A stretch of 64,000 bases of DNA, taken from contig JANWJS010000053.1 in assembly GCA_025451845.1 (NCBI GenBank), positions 62,001 to 126,000 on the forward strand, read 5' to 3'. Every line of letters starts with the position of its first letter. The first letter of the stretch is position 1. The DNA is from Steroidobacteraceae bacterium (lineage in GTDB: Bacteria > Pseudomonadota > Gammaproteobacteria > Steroidobacterales > Steroidobacteraceae). Of the stretch, positions 8,493-17,418 are shown piece after piece. Position numbers and translations under genes: made by a program. The notes beneath the pieces are model-generated. The model did no database searches. It was not told the origin of the DNA and worked only from the letters and a program-made list of their open reading frames with translations.

Positions 8493-9461
8493 ATGAAGAA
8501 GGGCTTTACAGTGAGGCGAGGAGCCCTCGACGGAGTGGAGGCGGCTCTCTGCGTTGCCCAGCACCGCAGCTTTCGCAAAGCGGCGGCGGAATTGGGCGTG
8601 ACCCCCTCGGCAATCGGCCAGGCCGTGCGCGCACTCGAAGGACGCCTCGGCGCGGCGTTGTTCCTGCGCACGACCCGTAGTGTTGGCCTGACCGAGGCCG
8701 GGGAACGATTTCTGGCGCGCGCCAAGCCCGCCTTCGAGGAGCTCGTCGCCGCGAGCGAGGTGGCCCGCGGACTCGGACAGCGGCCTGCCGGACTGTTGCG
8801 CCTCTCGGTGCCGCGCTCGGTGGTGCCTATTCTGCTGGAGCCGCTGATCGCCTCCTTCTGCCAGGCCTATCCCGAAGTCGAGGTGGAGATCGCCGTCAGC
8901 GAGCAGTTGGTCGATCTGGCGGCTCAGGGGTTTGACGCCGGCATCCGCATGGGGCAGTTCATTGCCGCCGACATGGTCGCGGTGCGGCTGACGCCCCCGA
9001 TCCGTTTCGTCATAGTGGGAAGCCCGGCTTATTTCACTCGGATCGGCCGGCCGCAGTGTCCCGAGGAATTGAGCCGGCATGCATGCGTGAGATGGCGCCG
9101 ATCCAACGGTGTGCTCGCGCCATGGTCGCTCAACGACCACGGGCGCGAAATCGAGATTGCCGTGTCAGGGCCCTTCATAGGCCATGACTTTCCCACCGTG
9201 CTTGGAGCGGCCATCAGGGGTGTGGGTCTCGCCCAAGTGCCGGCACCGGTCGCCGCCGAAGCGCTGGCCGCGGGGAAACTCGTGGAGGTGCTCGAGCCGT
9301 TCGCGCCGATGACACCGGGCGTGTTCCTTTACTACCCCAGCCGCCGGCAAATGCTACCGAAACTGCGCGCCTTCGTGGATCACGTGAAGAGCCGCCCGGA
9401 GGCGGCCAGGAGAAGCCGAAGCCCTGAGGATAAGCCGCCGCGGCCGCGCAAAGGACGGTGA
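8493..9461 (+). CDS. LysR family transcriptional regulator
   Basis: The 322-residue protein has the LysR N-terminal winged helix-turn-helix (about residues 13-72; FRKAAAELGVTPSAIGQAVR is the HTH core) and a periplasmic-binding-protein-like effector domain after about residue 100. It belongs by pattern to the CrgA/DsdC-like group of short-effector regulators. A basic tail rich in Arg and Pro follows the effector domain from about residue 305. ATG 8493 is kept, although GTG 8511 would also serve. It is divergent from the methyltransferase at 7563-8393, the usual layout for a LysR regulator and its target. The effector is unknown. Confidence 0.9.
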   Translation: MKKGFTVRRGALDGVEAALCVAQHRSFRKAAAELGVTPSAIGQAVRALEGRLGAALFLRTTRSVGLTEAGERFLARAKPAFEELVAASEVARGLGQRPAGLLRLSVPRSVVPILLEPLIASFCQAYPEVEVEIAVSEQLVDLAAQGFDAGIRMGQFIAADMVAVRLTPPIRFVIVGSPAYFTRIGRPQCPEELSRHACVRWRRSNGVLAPWSLNDHGREIEIAVSGPFIGHDFPTVLGAAIRGVGLAQVPAPVAAEALAAGKLVEVLEPFAPMTPGVFLYYPSRRQMLPKLRAFVDHVKSRPEAARRSRSPEDKPPRPRKGR

Positions 9462-9671
9462 TCTCGAGACCGCTCCCGCGACCCGAGCACGGCGCAACCC
9501 CTCCGTGTGACTCTCCGGACATTGCCGAGCTGGCTCAGGTCCGCGGGGCGGAGGGTCTCCCGGTGACCGAACTAAATAAAGCCCCGTATAGCGTCGCGCG
9601 GCAGGGCTATTTGTCTGCGGAGCCGATTGCACGAATACTAGTTTATGGCGGCGTGCAAAAAACGCGACTTT

Positions 9672-9698
9672 GCCCGCCGCTCGCCTTCTGCGGCGGGC
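9672..9698. other. Strong GC hairpin upstream of the GH31 gene
   Basis: GCCCGCCGC (9672-9680) and GCGGCGGGC (9690-9698) form a perfect 9-bp stem with a 9-base loop. No U-run follows on the plus strand. On the minus strand a T-run (six T) begins about 8 bases past the stem. It could be a weak terminator for leftward read-through or a leader structure of the GH31 transcript. Confidence 0.35.
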
Positions 9699-9748
9699 AC
9701 CCCATGTGTCCGTGTGCCAGACGTCGGTGCCATTTTTAGGGGGTCCCC

Positions 9749-12097
9749 TTGATCGAAAATCGCCGCGGTGCCATCGGGCCTACAAGTTTTATCATCTGGC
9801 TGGCCGCCCTGGTGCTCTGCGGGCCCTGTCTCGCTTCGCCGGTCGTGCTGAACCGGAACGGCGCTTACGTCGCCGTCGAGGCTTATGCGCCGAATATCGT
9901 GCGCATCACGATCGCCACGGAATACGCCACGGCGGCAGCGCCTCCAGGTTATGGATTCATCGGCAGCGCCGACTCGCACGGATTCGAGCACACCGCGGAC
10001 GCCGGCGGAGATGACTTCCGCTCGAGCGGGCTGCAACTGCACGTCGATGCGCCGCCGCCGCCGGCTGCCCCGTCGTTTGGCGAGCGCTACTTCGCGCCGT
10101 CCTTGCCGCCGGTAGCGCTCGAAATCCGCAATGCGCATGGCGAGACGGTGCTGTCCATGACCGGCTGGCAGATGGCGCCCCACACTGTCAACGGCGAGCG
10201 CACTTTCCAGGTAGGCGCGAGCTTCGCAGCGGCCGCCGGTGAGCACTTCTACGGCCTCGGCCAGAACCAGGACGGAATCCTCGATTTGCGGGGACGCACG
10301 ATCGACTGCAAGCACTTCTACGACGATCCGCACGGTGAGACCGTCTGCGTGCCGTTCATGGTCTCGAGCCGTGGTTATGGAGTCGTTTGGGACAACCCGT
10401 CGGATACCCACGTCTATCCGGGTGTCAATGGGCACACGCTCTGGCAATCGGAAGTGGGCGAGCGCGTATCGTTCTTCGTCATCGTCGGTGAAGATGCCGA
10501 TGCGCTCTACACCGGATATGCAAAGCTCACGGGCCGCACGCCCATTCCCCCCAGGGCAGCCTTCGGGCTCATCCAGTCGAAGGCGCGCTATGCGAGCCAA
10601 CAGGAAATTCTCGACGTCGCGCATACCTACCGCAGCAAGGGCTATCCGCTCGATATCATGGTGCTCGACTGGTTCTACTGGACGCGCATGGGCCAGCTCG
10701 ACATCGATCCGGCGCAGTTCCCCGATCCCGATGCGATGAACCGCGATCTGCACGCCCTCGGCATCGAGTCGCTGATCTCGGTGTGGCCCCGCTTCGAACG
10801 CGACTCCCGCTACTTCAATGAGCTCGACGCCAAGGGCTACTTCCTCGAGGACAAGGACGGCAAGACCCAGGACGGGCTGCCGTTCCGCGCCGATCGCGCC
10901 GGAGCCCTGATCGACGCCACCAACCCACGTGCGCTCGACTGGTTCTTCGCCCATGTCCGCGACAACATTCTCTCCCATGGGTTCGACTATCTGTGGCTCG
11001 ACGAGACGGAGCCGGACCTCGTCCCGGATGGCTTCTTCTTCAAGATCGGCTCGGGGGACCGCTATCACAATGTCTTTCCGCAGTTGTACGTGGATGGCGT
11101 ATCGCAGCGGTTTCGCCGCTATCGTCCCGACCGGCGTGTCCTCATTCTCGCGCGGGCGGCGTATCTCGGCTCGCAAAGGACGGGAGCGATATTCTGGTCT
11201 TCGGACATCGATCCTTCCTGGGAGGCGCTCAGGCACCAGATTCCAACGGGCCTCAACATGACTGCATCGGGAATCGCCTACTGGGGCAACGACATCGGCG
11301 GCTGGCAGCCGTTGCCGCAGACTTCCTCCGCGATCCGTCCCCTCTTGATCGACCCCTCCGATGCCCGCGACGTCGTCGGCCATGACGATGACTATCCGGA
11401 GCTCTTCACACGCTGGTTCGAGTACGGGACTTTTCTGCCGACCCTGCGCATCCACGGCGAGCGTAAGCACACCGAGATCTGGGCCTATGGCAGCCAGGCC
11501 GAGGCGATTCTCGCCCGGTACGATCGCCTGCGGTACCAGCTCATTCCCTACATCTACTCGCTCGCCCGCCACACCTACGAGAGCGGTGCGCCCTTCATGC
11601 GGGCGCTGTGGATGGACTTCCCCCGCGATCCGAAGGTTGCGGTCATCGGCGACGAGTACATGTTCGGGCCGGATTTCCTGGTGGCGCCGGTGACGAGCCA
11701 GGGACAGACGCACAAACGGGTCTACCTGCCTGCGGGCACCGACTGGTACAACTACTGGACCAACGAGCGGGTGTCGGGAGGGCGGACGATCATCGTCGCT
11801 GCTCCGATCGACCGCATCCCGGTATTCGTGCGTGCCGGCTCCATCCTGCCGTTGGGGGCGGTAGTGCCGAGCACGGCGACGCCACAGGCCATCGAGCGGA
11901 TCAAGGTCTATCCCGGGCGCGATGCGGATTTCGATCTATATGACGATGATGGCGTCAGCTACGACTACCAGCGCGGCGGCGGCCGTCTGACTCATCTGCA
12001 CTGGAACGATGCCGCTCACCGCCTCATCTCAAGCGGCAGCGGCAAGATTCTCAAGCGTCCGGTCAAGTCGCTGCTGGAGGTGGTGGGTGTGCACTGA
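9749..12097 (+). CDS. Secreted glycoside hydrolase family 31 (alpha-glucosidase/alpha-xylosidase type)
   Basis: The 782-residue enzyme should hydrolyse alpha-glucosidic or alpha-xylosidic bonds, the latter for example in xyloglucan fragments. It has a signal peptide (hydrophobic segment FIIWLAALVLCGP, then LASP), the GH31 N-terminal beta domain, and a TIM barrel with the nucleophile at Asp418 in WLDETEPD and the acid/base at Asp486 in WSSDIDPSW. The downstream GNDIGGW motif is also conserved. The best start is a TTG at 9749, with AGGGGG five bases upstream; no ATG occurs before the signal peptide. GH3 and GH9 enzymes nearby suggest plant cell-wall glycan degradation. Confidence 0.9.
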   Translation: MIENRRGAIGPTSFIIWLAALVLCGPCLASPVVLNRNGAYVAVEAYAPNIVRITIATEYATAAAPPGYGFIGSADSHGFEHTADAGGDDFRSSGLQLHVDAPPPPAAPSFGERYFAPSLPPVALEIRNAHGETVLSMTGWQMAPHTVNGERTFQVGASFAAAAGEHFYGLGQNQDGILDLRGRTIDCKHFYDDPHGETVCVPFMVSSRGYGVVWDNPSDTHVYPGVNGHTLWQSEVGERVSFFVIVGEDADALYTGYAKLTGRTPIPPRAAFGLIQSKARYASQQEILDVAHTYRSKGYPLDIMVLDWFYWTRMGQLDIDPAQFPDPDAMNRDLHALGIESLISVWPRFERDSRYFNELDAKGYFLEDKDGKTQDGLPFRADRAGALIDATNPRALDWFFAHVRDNILSHGFDYLWLDETEPDLVPDGFFFKIGSGDRYHNVFPQLYVDGVSQRFRRYRPDRRVLILARAAYLGSQRTGAIFWSSDIDPSWEALRHQIPTGLNMTASGIAYWGNDIGGWQPLPQTSSAIRPLLIDPSDARDVVGHDDDYPELFTRWFEYGTFLPTLRIHGERKHTEIWAYGSQAEAILARYDRLRYQLIPYIYSLARHTYESGAPFMRALWMDFPRDPKVAVIGDEYMFGPDFLVAPVTSQGQTHKRVYLPAGTDWYNYWTNERVSGGRTIIVAAPIDRIPVFVRAGSILPLGAVVPSTATPQAIERIKVYPGRDADFDLYDDDGVSYDYQRGGGRLTHLHWNDAAHRLISSGSGKILKRPVKSLLEVVGVH

Positions 12098-12176
12098 CGC
12101 AGGAGGTTGGCGGTGCGCCATCGCCGAAGCGTATGCCCGCCGCCGTGCAATATTTCGGCGAGTAAGATAGCTGGCC

Positions 12177-12884
12177 ATGAAGCCATACGTAGTCTGTCAC
12201 ATGGTGGCCAGTATCGATGGGCGCATCCTGCATAGCCGATGGCGGCCCCGAACTCGCGAAGGGGGAGATCTTTTCGAGCGTCTGCACGTGAGACTCGGCG
12301 GCGAGGCCTGGCTCGTCGGCCGGGTGACCGGTCAGGAGTTCGCGAAGGCGCGAGCCTACGGAGCTCACACGGACGGGATTTATCCGCGTGAGCCATGGCT
12401 CGCTCGCCGCGATGCGGATGCATACGGAATCGTGCTGGATGCTCACGGGAAGATCGCCTGGGGTCGCTCGGATATCGGCGGCGACCCGATCGTCGTCATC
12501 CTGACCGACCAAGTCGCCGACTCGCATCTCGCCGGGCTGCGTGCGGACGGTGTCTCGTACTTCTTCGCCGGCAAACACGAGCTGGACCTGGCCTACGCGC
12601 TCGAGTTTCTCAACCGCGAGCTCGGCGTGAAGCGGCTGTTGGTAGAGGGGGGCGGCGGCAACAATGGCGCGTTCCTGCGCGCCGGTCTCATCGACGAGAT
12701 CAGCCTGGCCGTCTGTCCGGTAGTCGACGGGGCGAATGGAGCGCCGAGCGTTTTCGATTCGCCCGCGAGCGATGCCGAGCTGCGGGCACCGGTCGCGCAG
12801 ATGTCGCTCGAGAGCTGCGAGGTGCTGGAGGGCGGCGCCGTGTGGCTGCGCTATCGGCTGCGCAACGACGCCGCAACCACCTGA
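12177..12884 (+). CDS. RibD C-terminal/dihydrofolate reductase-fold reductase
   Basis: The 235-residue cytoplasmic protein has the fold of the RibD reductase domain: the substrate-binding start VVCHMVASIDGRI (about residues 5-17) and the NADPH-binding VEGGGGNNGAFL (about 157-168). Members reduce pyrimidine or pteridine-like substrates with NADPH. The deaminase half of bifunctional RibD is absent and no other riboflavin gene is near, so this is more likely a stand-alone oxidoreductase than the riboflavin enzyme. It starts at ATG 12177 and is followed after 10 bp by the cupin gene, probably in the same transcript. Confidence 0.82.
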   Translation: MKPYVVCHMVASIDGRILHSRWRPRTREGGDLFERLHVRLGGEAWLVGRVTGQEFAKARAYGAHTDGIYPREPWLARRDADAYGIVLDAHGKIAWGRSDIGGDPIVVILTDQVADSHLAGLRADGVSYFFAGKHELDLAYALEFLNRELGVKRLLVEGGGGNNGAFLRAGLIDEISLAVCPVVDGANGAPSVFDSPASDAELRAPVAQMSLESCEVLEGGAVWLRYRLRNDAATT

Positions 12885-12894
12885 GTCCCTTATC

Positions 12895-13251
12895 ATGACA
12901 GCACCGATCGTCCCTCTGGATGGCCCCATCTCCTGGGAAGCAAGTGGCCCGGCACCGGATCGCATCCTGCAGGGTCAACCGGCCCACCGCGTGTGGAACG
13001 CCTTCACCGATACGAGCAGCCAGTTCTTCTGCGGCCGCTGGTCCTCGGCTCCCGGGAAATGGCGTGTGCGTTACACCGAGAACGAGCTCTGCGTCATCAC
13101 GGCAGGTCGCGTGACCATCGAGAGCGTTGCGGGGGAGCGTCAGTCCTTTGCGGCGGGCGATGCTTTCGTGGTGCCGGCGGGATTCGAAGGGACCTGGACC
13201 GTGCACGAGGAATGCAGCAAGTTTTACGCGATTTTCGAGGCCCGGACGTAA
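12895..13251 (+). CDS. Small cupin protein (cupin_3/COG3450 type)
   Basis: This 118-residue single-domain cupin has the barrel motif G-KWRVRYTENELCVITAG at about residues 48-65 and the second motif GDAFVVPAGFEGTW at about 82-95. Proteins of this group bind a metal or a small ligand, and many have no proven activity. The first motif lacks the usual HxH histidine pair, so metal binding is doubtful. ATG 12895 is chosen because it gives the canonical cupin length; the open frame upstream lies inside the preceding reductase gene. It probably forms a two-gene unit with that reductase. Confidence 0.8.
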   Translation: MTAPIVPLDGPISWEASGPAPDRILQGQPAHRVWNAFTDTSSQFFCGRWSSAPGKWRVRYTENELCVITAGRVTIESVAGERQSFAAGDAFVVPAGFEGTWTVHEECSKFYAIFEART

Positions 13252-13347
13252 CCGAGCTCCCCGTGGAGCCAAACAACGCAAACCGGCGAGCGGCGGCCGA
13301 GTGGGCAGGCGCGCAACCGCTGAGCCGAGTTGCTTGGAGCCGAAGAC

Positions 13348-15891
13348 TCAGGTCTGCGGTCCCGGTCCCTGCGTTCCTTGGTTCACGATCGCCTCCGCCG
13401 CATTCGCCGCGAGAACCCATGTGGCTGCCGCATCGACGGTATATTCGTCCTCGAACCAGAGGAATCCGAAGTCGGTGATGCACTCCGGAAAGTCCGGCTT
13501 GATGACGACATAGCCCGGAATCATGCCGCCGGGTATGAAGGTGTTGTCGGCGCGATTGTTCCCGTACGCCTGCAGCTTTGAGGCCGTGCCGATCCCCGAG
13601 ATGTATGACTCACTGGAAGCCGGATGCATCCCGAGGAGGTAATCGGCGGCTCGGAGAGTGTATTCGGGGCCGATGAGACCTGGGAATGCCGCGTGGAGGA
13701 AGTACATCTGCACGCCGAATTCCGCGACCTCGGCCGAGCCGCCCCACGAGCCGACGGAGGGAGGCACGCCGAAGGGCGTGGCGGCCAGATAACGATGCAA
13801 CTGCGGCAGGGAGGCCTTGACCGCCGTTTCGAGGCGGGTACGGTAACCGCGGTCCAGATAGGGAAGAACGCGTACAGCCGCCCAGCCGCCGAAAGCGATC
13901 TGTTGCGGCGTTGCAGGAAACAGCTTCTCGACCCGTTGCTTGTAGGGCGCAGCGCCGTGGGTCGCTATCGTCAGCTCGACTGCGGCCGTCCACTCCGGCG
14001 AGCCCAGGCCGAACTCGCGGTAACCGCGTCCGCCCTCGCGGGAGCTCAAGTGGTGTTCCTGCGCAGGATGAGCCGCGACGTCATTCCAGAGCTTGATGGC
14101 CGTAGCGAGGCATTGCCGCGACAGCGGATCGTTCCAGCCCTTCAGGGTCCGGGAAGCGGCCGCCAACGATGCCGCGGCGCCGTATTCCATGCTCGGGGAC
14201 GTCATGGTCCAGGCCCAGCGAGCGTCCGGGTTGTTGGAGTAGGATCCGGTCTGCGATGCGCCATCGCCGATGAACGTGTACCACCTCAGGTAGGGTGATT
14301 GGATGCCGGTGAAAGGATGTCCCACGGCGCGAACTTGCGCGAGCGTTTGCAGGACGCCGTGCTCGACTTGCTCGACGATATCCGGAATGCCGTCCGGCCG
14401 GTGCATCTCGACCGAGCGGCCCTTCTCGTTGACCGAGAGCTCATCCCACTTCACATGGAAAGTTTCGTACGCCAACGCCAGGCTCAGGATGGTTCCGTAC
14501 TGGCCGAAGGAATCGTTGTCGAAGTCCCCCGCATCGAACCAGCCGCCGACATTCAAGCCCGGGATGTGCTGTCCGGGCTTGTAGGGCGACTCGGTGGTCG
14601 GGCCCATCCAATAGCCGTCGAAGTGAGTCATGTTCGGCGGTGCTTGCAGAGCGTCAGTCATATGCGCAATGCCATGCCATACGCGGTAGGCATCGCGCAC
14701 CGATACGTGATCCATTTGCACGGCAAGGTAGCCATCCAGCGTGGTTTGCCACGTGTCGCCATACACATCTGCGGCAATGGGGAACACGTCCGTGCGCCGG
14801 CCTGCGTATTCGACCACGTACAGGCCGGGCTCCTCGACGGACGAGAAATCGAACTTCGCATACTTATAGCGCAGCCACGCTTTCGGGGTCGACACCGGAC
14901 CCTCGAAGACCTTCCGGTACGTACCGTCGTCCGCAAGCCGCAGCAGCGCAGCGGTCGTGGGGGCCTTGAACCTTGGGTCGAGCTCGATCACGGCGACTTT
15001 CGGGAAGGCGGCGGCGTAGCCGGCCTGGCTGTGCGCGATCATGGGTGGCCGGGTCCAGTCGGGGATGTAGCTCGGGCGAATGTGCCAGACCACGGCGCCC
15101 TCTGTCTTGCCCGCCGGAATCTGCGTGCGCAACACGAACCAGCCGTTCTGCGCCTCGTTGCGCCCATCATAAAGGAGAAGCGGGCCGGTCTCCGAGGTCA
15201 CGCTGATCCGATCGAGCGGGTCTTCCACGGCCATCGTCATGCTTTTGCCCGTCGCGAACGGAAGAGGCTGGGTGTAGCCCTTGGCTTTGTGCCATTGCTC
15301 CACGTACCACAGACTCTTCGGCTCCCCCGGCTTGGGTGGCACGGCCGTCATCTGCTCCTCGGGGCTGCGAGGGAACACACCAAACACCTTGCCGTCGACT
15401 GAGTACGCCTTGTCGATGTACAGGGAAGGCAGGAGCTCCAGATTGAACCCCGCGCGGCCAACCAGCGCCGCCGGCAGCGGCTTGTCCAGGTTGACGCTCA
15501 CCCGTACTCCGCCGGGCTCCGCCGCGACCACGACGTGATAATGCAGGTTGTACGCCGGATAGGAGACTGAGGCAGCGAGGCGGTCATGCTCCCTGTCGGC
15601 TTGGCGCGTGATGAGGTGCGGAATCGCGTCCCATTGCTCCGGCGTCGGCGAGAGACGCACGCTGCCGTTGGTGGCAATGCGATGACCGTGCAGAATGATC
15701 TGCATGGCCGCATCCTTCTGGTCGAAGAAAATGGGGCTGTAGTTGTCGTCGTACAGCATCACACTGACGCCCGGCCCGTCGAGGTAGCCGCTGTCCGTGA
15801 CTTTCATGTCGAGAGCGCCGGGCGCGCCGAGGCACTGCAGGGGGGCAGCGAGCAGGGCCATTGCCAGGACGGTTCGCAATCGAGAGCGCAT
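13348..15891 (-). CDS. Secreted glycoside hydrolase family 9 with N-terminal Ig-like domain (endoglucanase type)
   Basis: The 847-residue enzyme resembles CelD-type GH9 cellulases: signal peptide (LRTVLAMALLAAPLQCLG), an N-terminal beta-sandwich region, an immunoglobulin-like CelD_N domain (about 290-380, PTTAALLRLADDGTYRKVFEG) and an alpha-toroid catalytic domain. The catalytic Asp pair is in GGWFDAGDFDND and the C-terminal acid Glu in WFEDEYTVDAAATWV. The N-terminal 280 residues beyond the usual domains are long for the family. ATG 15891 is favoured because GGAG lies 9 bases upstream; ATG 15924 adds 11 residues. It likely cleaves beta-1,4-glucan or mixed-linkage glucan and is convergent with the cupin gene. 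Confidence 0.88.
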   Translation of the reverse strand: MRSRLRTVLAMALLAAPLQCLGAPGALDMKVTDSGYLDGPGVSVMLYDDNYSPIFFDQKDAAMQIILHGHRIATNGSVRLSPTPEQWDAIPHLITRQADREHDRLAASVSYPAYNLHYHVVVAAEPGGVRVSVNLDKPLPAALVGRAGFNLELLPSLYIDKAYSVDGKVFGVFPRSPEEQMTAVPPKPGEPKSLWYVEQWHKAKGYTQPLPFATGKSMTMAVEDPLDRISVTSETGPLLLYDGRNEAQNGWFVLRTQIPAGKTEGAVVWHIRPSYIPDWTRPPMIAHSQAGYAAAFPKVAVIELDPRFKAPTTAALLRLADDGTYRKVFEGPVSTPKAWLRYKYAKFDFSSVEEPGLYVVEYAGRRTDVFPIAADVYGDTWQTTLDGYLAVQMDHVSVRDAYRVWHGIAHMTDALQAPPNMTHFDGYWMGPTTESPYKPGQHIPGLNVGGWFDAGDFDNDSFGQYGTILSLALAYETFHVKWDELSVNEKGRSVEMHRPDGIPDIVEQVEHGVLQTLAQVRAVGHPFTGIQSPYLRWYTFIGDGASQTGSYSNNPDARWAWTMTSPSMEYGAAASLAAASRTLKGWNDPLSRQCLATAIKLWNDVAAHPAQEHHLSSREGGRGYREFGLGSPEWTAAVELTIATHGAAPYKQRVEKLFPATPQQIAFGGWAAVRVLPYLDRGYRTRLETAVKASLPQLHRYLAATPFGVPPSVGSWGGSAEVAEFGVQMYFLHAAFPGLIGPEYTLRAADYLLGMHPASSESYISGIGTASKLQAYGNNRADNTFIPGGMIPGYVVIKPDFPECITDFGFLWFEDEYTVDAAATWVLAANAAEAIVNQGTQGPGPQT

Positions 15892-16070
15892 GCAGCGACT
15901 CCAGCCGTAGATGTTGCTGAGCATTGGGAACGGTACCGTAAAACTGGTACCGCACCATCGTAAGATGCGGCGGGCCTTTTGCGCAAGGATGGCAAAACCC
16001 CGGCGGGGCGGCCACCGAGGAGACGTTTCTGGCCATCTGCGCTATCCTCCCGCTCAAACAGTCCGGAGTC

Positions 16071-16847
16071 ATGAGCATGAGATCCCAGATCAAAGGCACC
16101 ACGATGCCCGTGCTCGAGATCGGCCTCGAGCCGAACGATCGTATCGTCGCCGAGCCTGGCGAATTCTCGTGGATGACCGACGGTGTGCAGATGCGCACGA
16201 CGGCCTATACGGCCGGTGCACGCGGCGTCTGGGGCGCGATCGGGCGCGCCTTCTCTGGCGGCGGTCTCTTCATGACCGAGTACTCGGCGCCCGCGGGCCG
16301 CGGAGTAGTGGCCTTCGCCGCAAAGGTCCCGGGTGCGATCATGCAGGTCGATGTGCCCGCCGGCCATTCGTATCTCATTCATCGGCATGGCTTCCTCTGC
16401 GGCAGCGAAGGTCTGCAGCTGACGACCGGGTTCCAGCGCTCCCTCGGCGCCGGGATCTTCGGCGGCGACGGGTTCCTGTTGCAGCGTCTGACCGGGCCTT
16501 GCACCGCGTGGGTGGAGCTGGGCGGAGAGGTGGTGACGTACGACCTCGCTCCCGGTGAGACGCTGCAGGTGCATCCTGGCCACATCGGCATGTTCCAGGA
16601 CAGCGTGAATTTCGACATCGCCTTCATGCGCGGCATTGCCAATGCGCTCTTCGGCGGCGATGGTCTCTTCGTGGCGCGCCTGACCGGACCCGGCAAGGTC
16701 TGGCTGCAGACCCTGACGGTGCCCAATCTCGCGCATGCGATCGCGCCTTACCTGGGGGGCGATCGCGGATCGCAGAATATCCAGAGCGGCGTCGCAGGCG
16801 GAGTCGCCGGCGCCGTATTGCGCGACCTCTTCGGCGGCAACCGCTGA
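16071..16847 (+). CDS. AIM24/TIGR00266 family protein
   Basis: The 258-residue product matches the AIM24 family of double-stranded beta-helix proteins, whose biochemical role is unknown in bacteria. Repeating segments are visible, such as IFGGDGFLLQRLTGPC and LFGGDGLFVARLTGPG, about 70 residues apart, which fits the internal pseudo-repeat of this fold. There is no signal peptide or membrane segment. ATG 16071 and ATG 16077 are both possible starts; the family match begins about residue 7. It stands alone between the GH9 gene and a pseudogene. Confidence 0.88.
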   Translation: MSMRSQIKGTTMPVLEIGLEPNDRIVAEPGEFSWMTDGVQMRTTAYTAGARGVWGAIGRAFSGGGLFMTEYSAPAGRGVVAFAAKVPGAIMQVDVPAGHSYLIHRHGFLCGSEGLQLTTGFQRSLGAGIFGGDGFLLQRLTGPCTAWVELGGEVVTYDLAPGETLQVHPGHIGMFQDSVNFDIAFMRGIANALFGGDGLFVARLTGPGKVWLQTLTVPNLAHAIAPYLGGDRGSQNIQSGVAGGVAGAVLRDLFGGNR

Positions 16848-16860
16848 GGCCCCGCGGCGC

Positions 16861-17076
16861 ACCGATACATTTATCGGCGACTGGTATCGGCTCACTCCTG
16901 ATCAGAGCGGCAGCTACGTCAATGGCACGTGGAGGCAAATCGCGCTTGCGCCTTACAACCCTCTTTACCACTCCACCGAGGTGCTACCCGACGGTCGGAT
17001 GGTCATCGAGGGGGGTGAGGATCTGTGCATCAACTACGGTAACGTCAATACGGATGGCCGTGCGGCCGAGGAATGA
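16861..17076 (+). pseudogene. Fragment of a kelch-repeat protein gene
   Basis: The translated segment contains WYRLTPDQSGSYVNGTW, then PLYHSTEVLPDGRMVIEGGE. This is the characteristic opening of bacterial kelch-repeat proteins, in which each blade pairs a LPDGRVIVEGGE motif with the next. Only about one blade is left: no start codon or signal peptide precedes it, and the match stops after EGGE, before a stop at 17076. I see it as a truncated remnant. The frame begins inside the end of the AIM24 gene only by chance. From 17077 to 17265 I recognise nothing further. Confidence 0.5.
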
Positions 17077-17265
17077 CGGAGCCGCGCGGCCGTCCTCATC
17101 GGAAGGATTGACACGGCCGATTTGCGGCGATCCTCGCCGGCGAGGGTGTGCTGCGGGCAGATCGGCTGCGATTTCGCCACGATGAGCAACGCGCTTTCCG
17201 GGACCCGGTTCATGGATCCCAGCCAGCTGATACCCCGACGCTGAGCCGGCCGATGGCATCCGGGC

Positions 17266-17295
17266 TTGCCTGGCCGGCGCCTGCCATGCTATCAA
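17266..17295 (+). promoter_or_regulatory. Candidate promoter of the DAHP synthase leader
   Basis: TTGCCT (17266-17271) and TATCAA (17290-17295) are separated by 18 bp. A start of transcription about 7 bases later would fall next to the leader ATG at 17303. The -35 matches consensus at four of six positions. It is assigned because of its place before the leader peptide and attenuator. Confidence 0.4.
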
Positions 17296-17302
17296 TAGGG
17301 CC

Positions 17303-17392
17303 ATGTCCGAGTCTCGTTGCACCCGCCGTTCGTACTTTCGATACTACTGGCCGCATTCGCGGGCGGTTGGCGGGCTGTCATCGAATCCATGA
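17303..17392 (+). CDS. Aromatic amino acid leader peptide (attenuation control of DAHP synthase)
   Basis: This short frame encodes 29 residues with a cluster SYFRYYWPH at positions 10-18: three Tyr, one Phe and one Trp within six codons. Such clusters are the sensor of classical ribosome-mediated attenuators, as in trpL and pheL. It ends 26 bp before an intrinsic terminator (17419-17446), and the next gene makes DAHP, the first committed metabolite of aromatic amino acid synthesis. CCCGCC (17322-17327) in the leader can pair with GGCGGG (17369-17374). GGCGGTT (17362-17368) can instead pair with AACCGCC (17419-17425), the left arm of the terminator. AGGG lies only 2 bases before the ATG, so initiation may be leaderless. 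Confidence 0.75.
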   Translation: MSESRCTRRSYFRYYWPHSRAVGGLSSNP

Positions 17393-17418
17393 TGTAGTCG
17401 AGACGAGATACCCGAGAA

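Noticed and set aside
8394-9140. Upstream extension of the methyltransferase frame
   Set aside because: It runs antisense through the LysR gene and shows no homology pattern; the methyltransferase starts naturally at 8393.
9672-9698. GC hairpin as a plus-strand terminator
   Set aside because: No U-run follows on the plus strand; it is listed only as a structure of unknown role.
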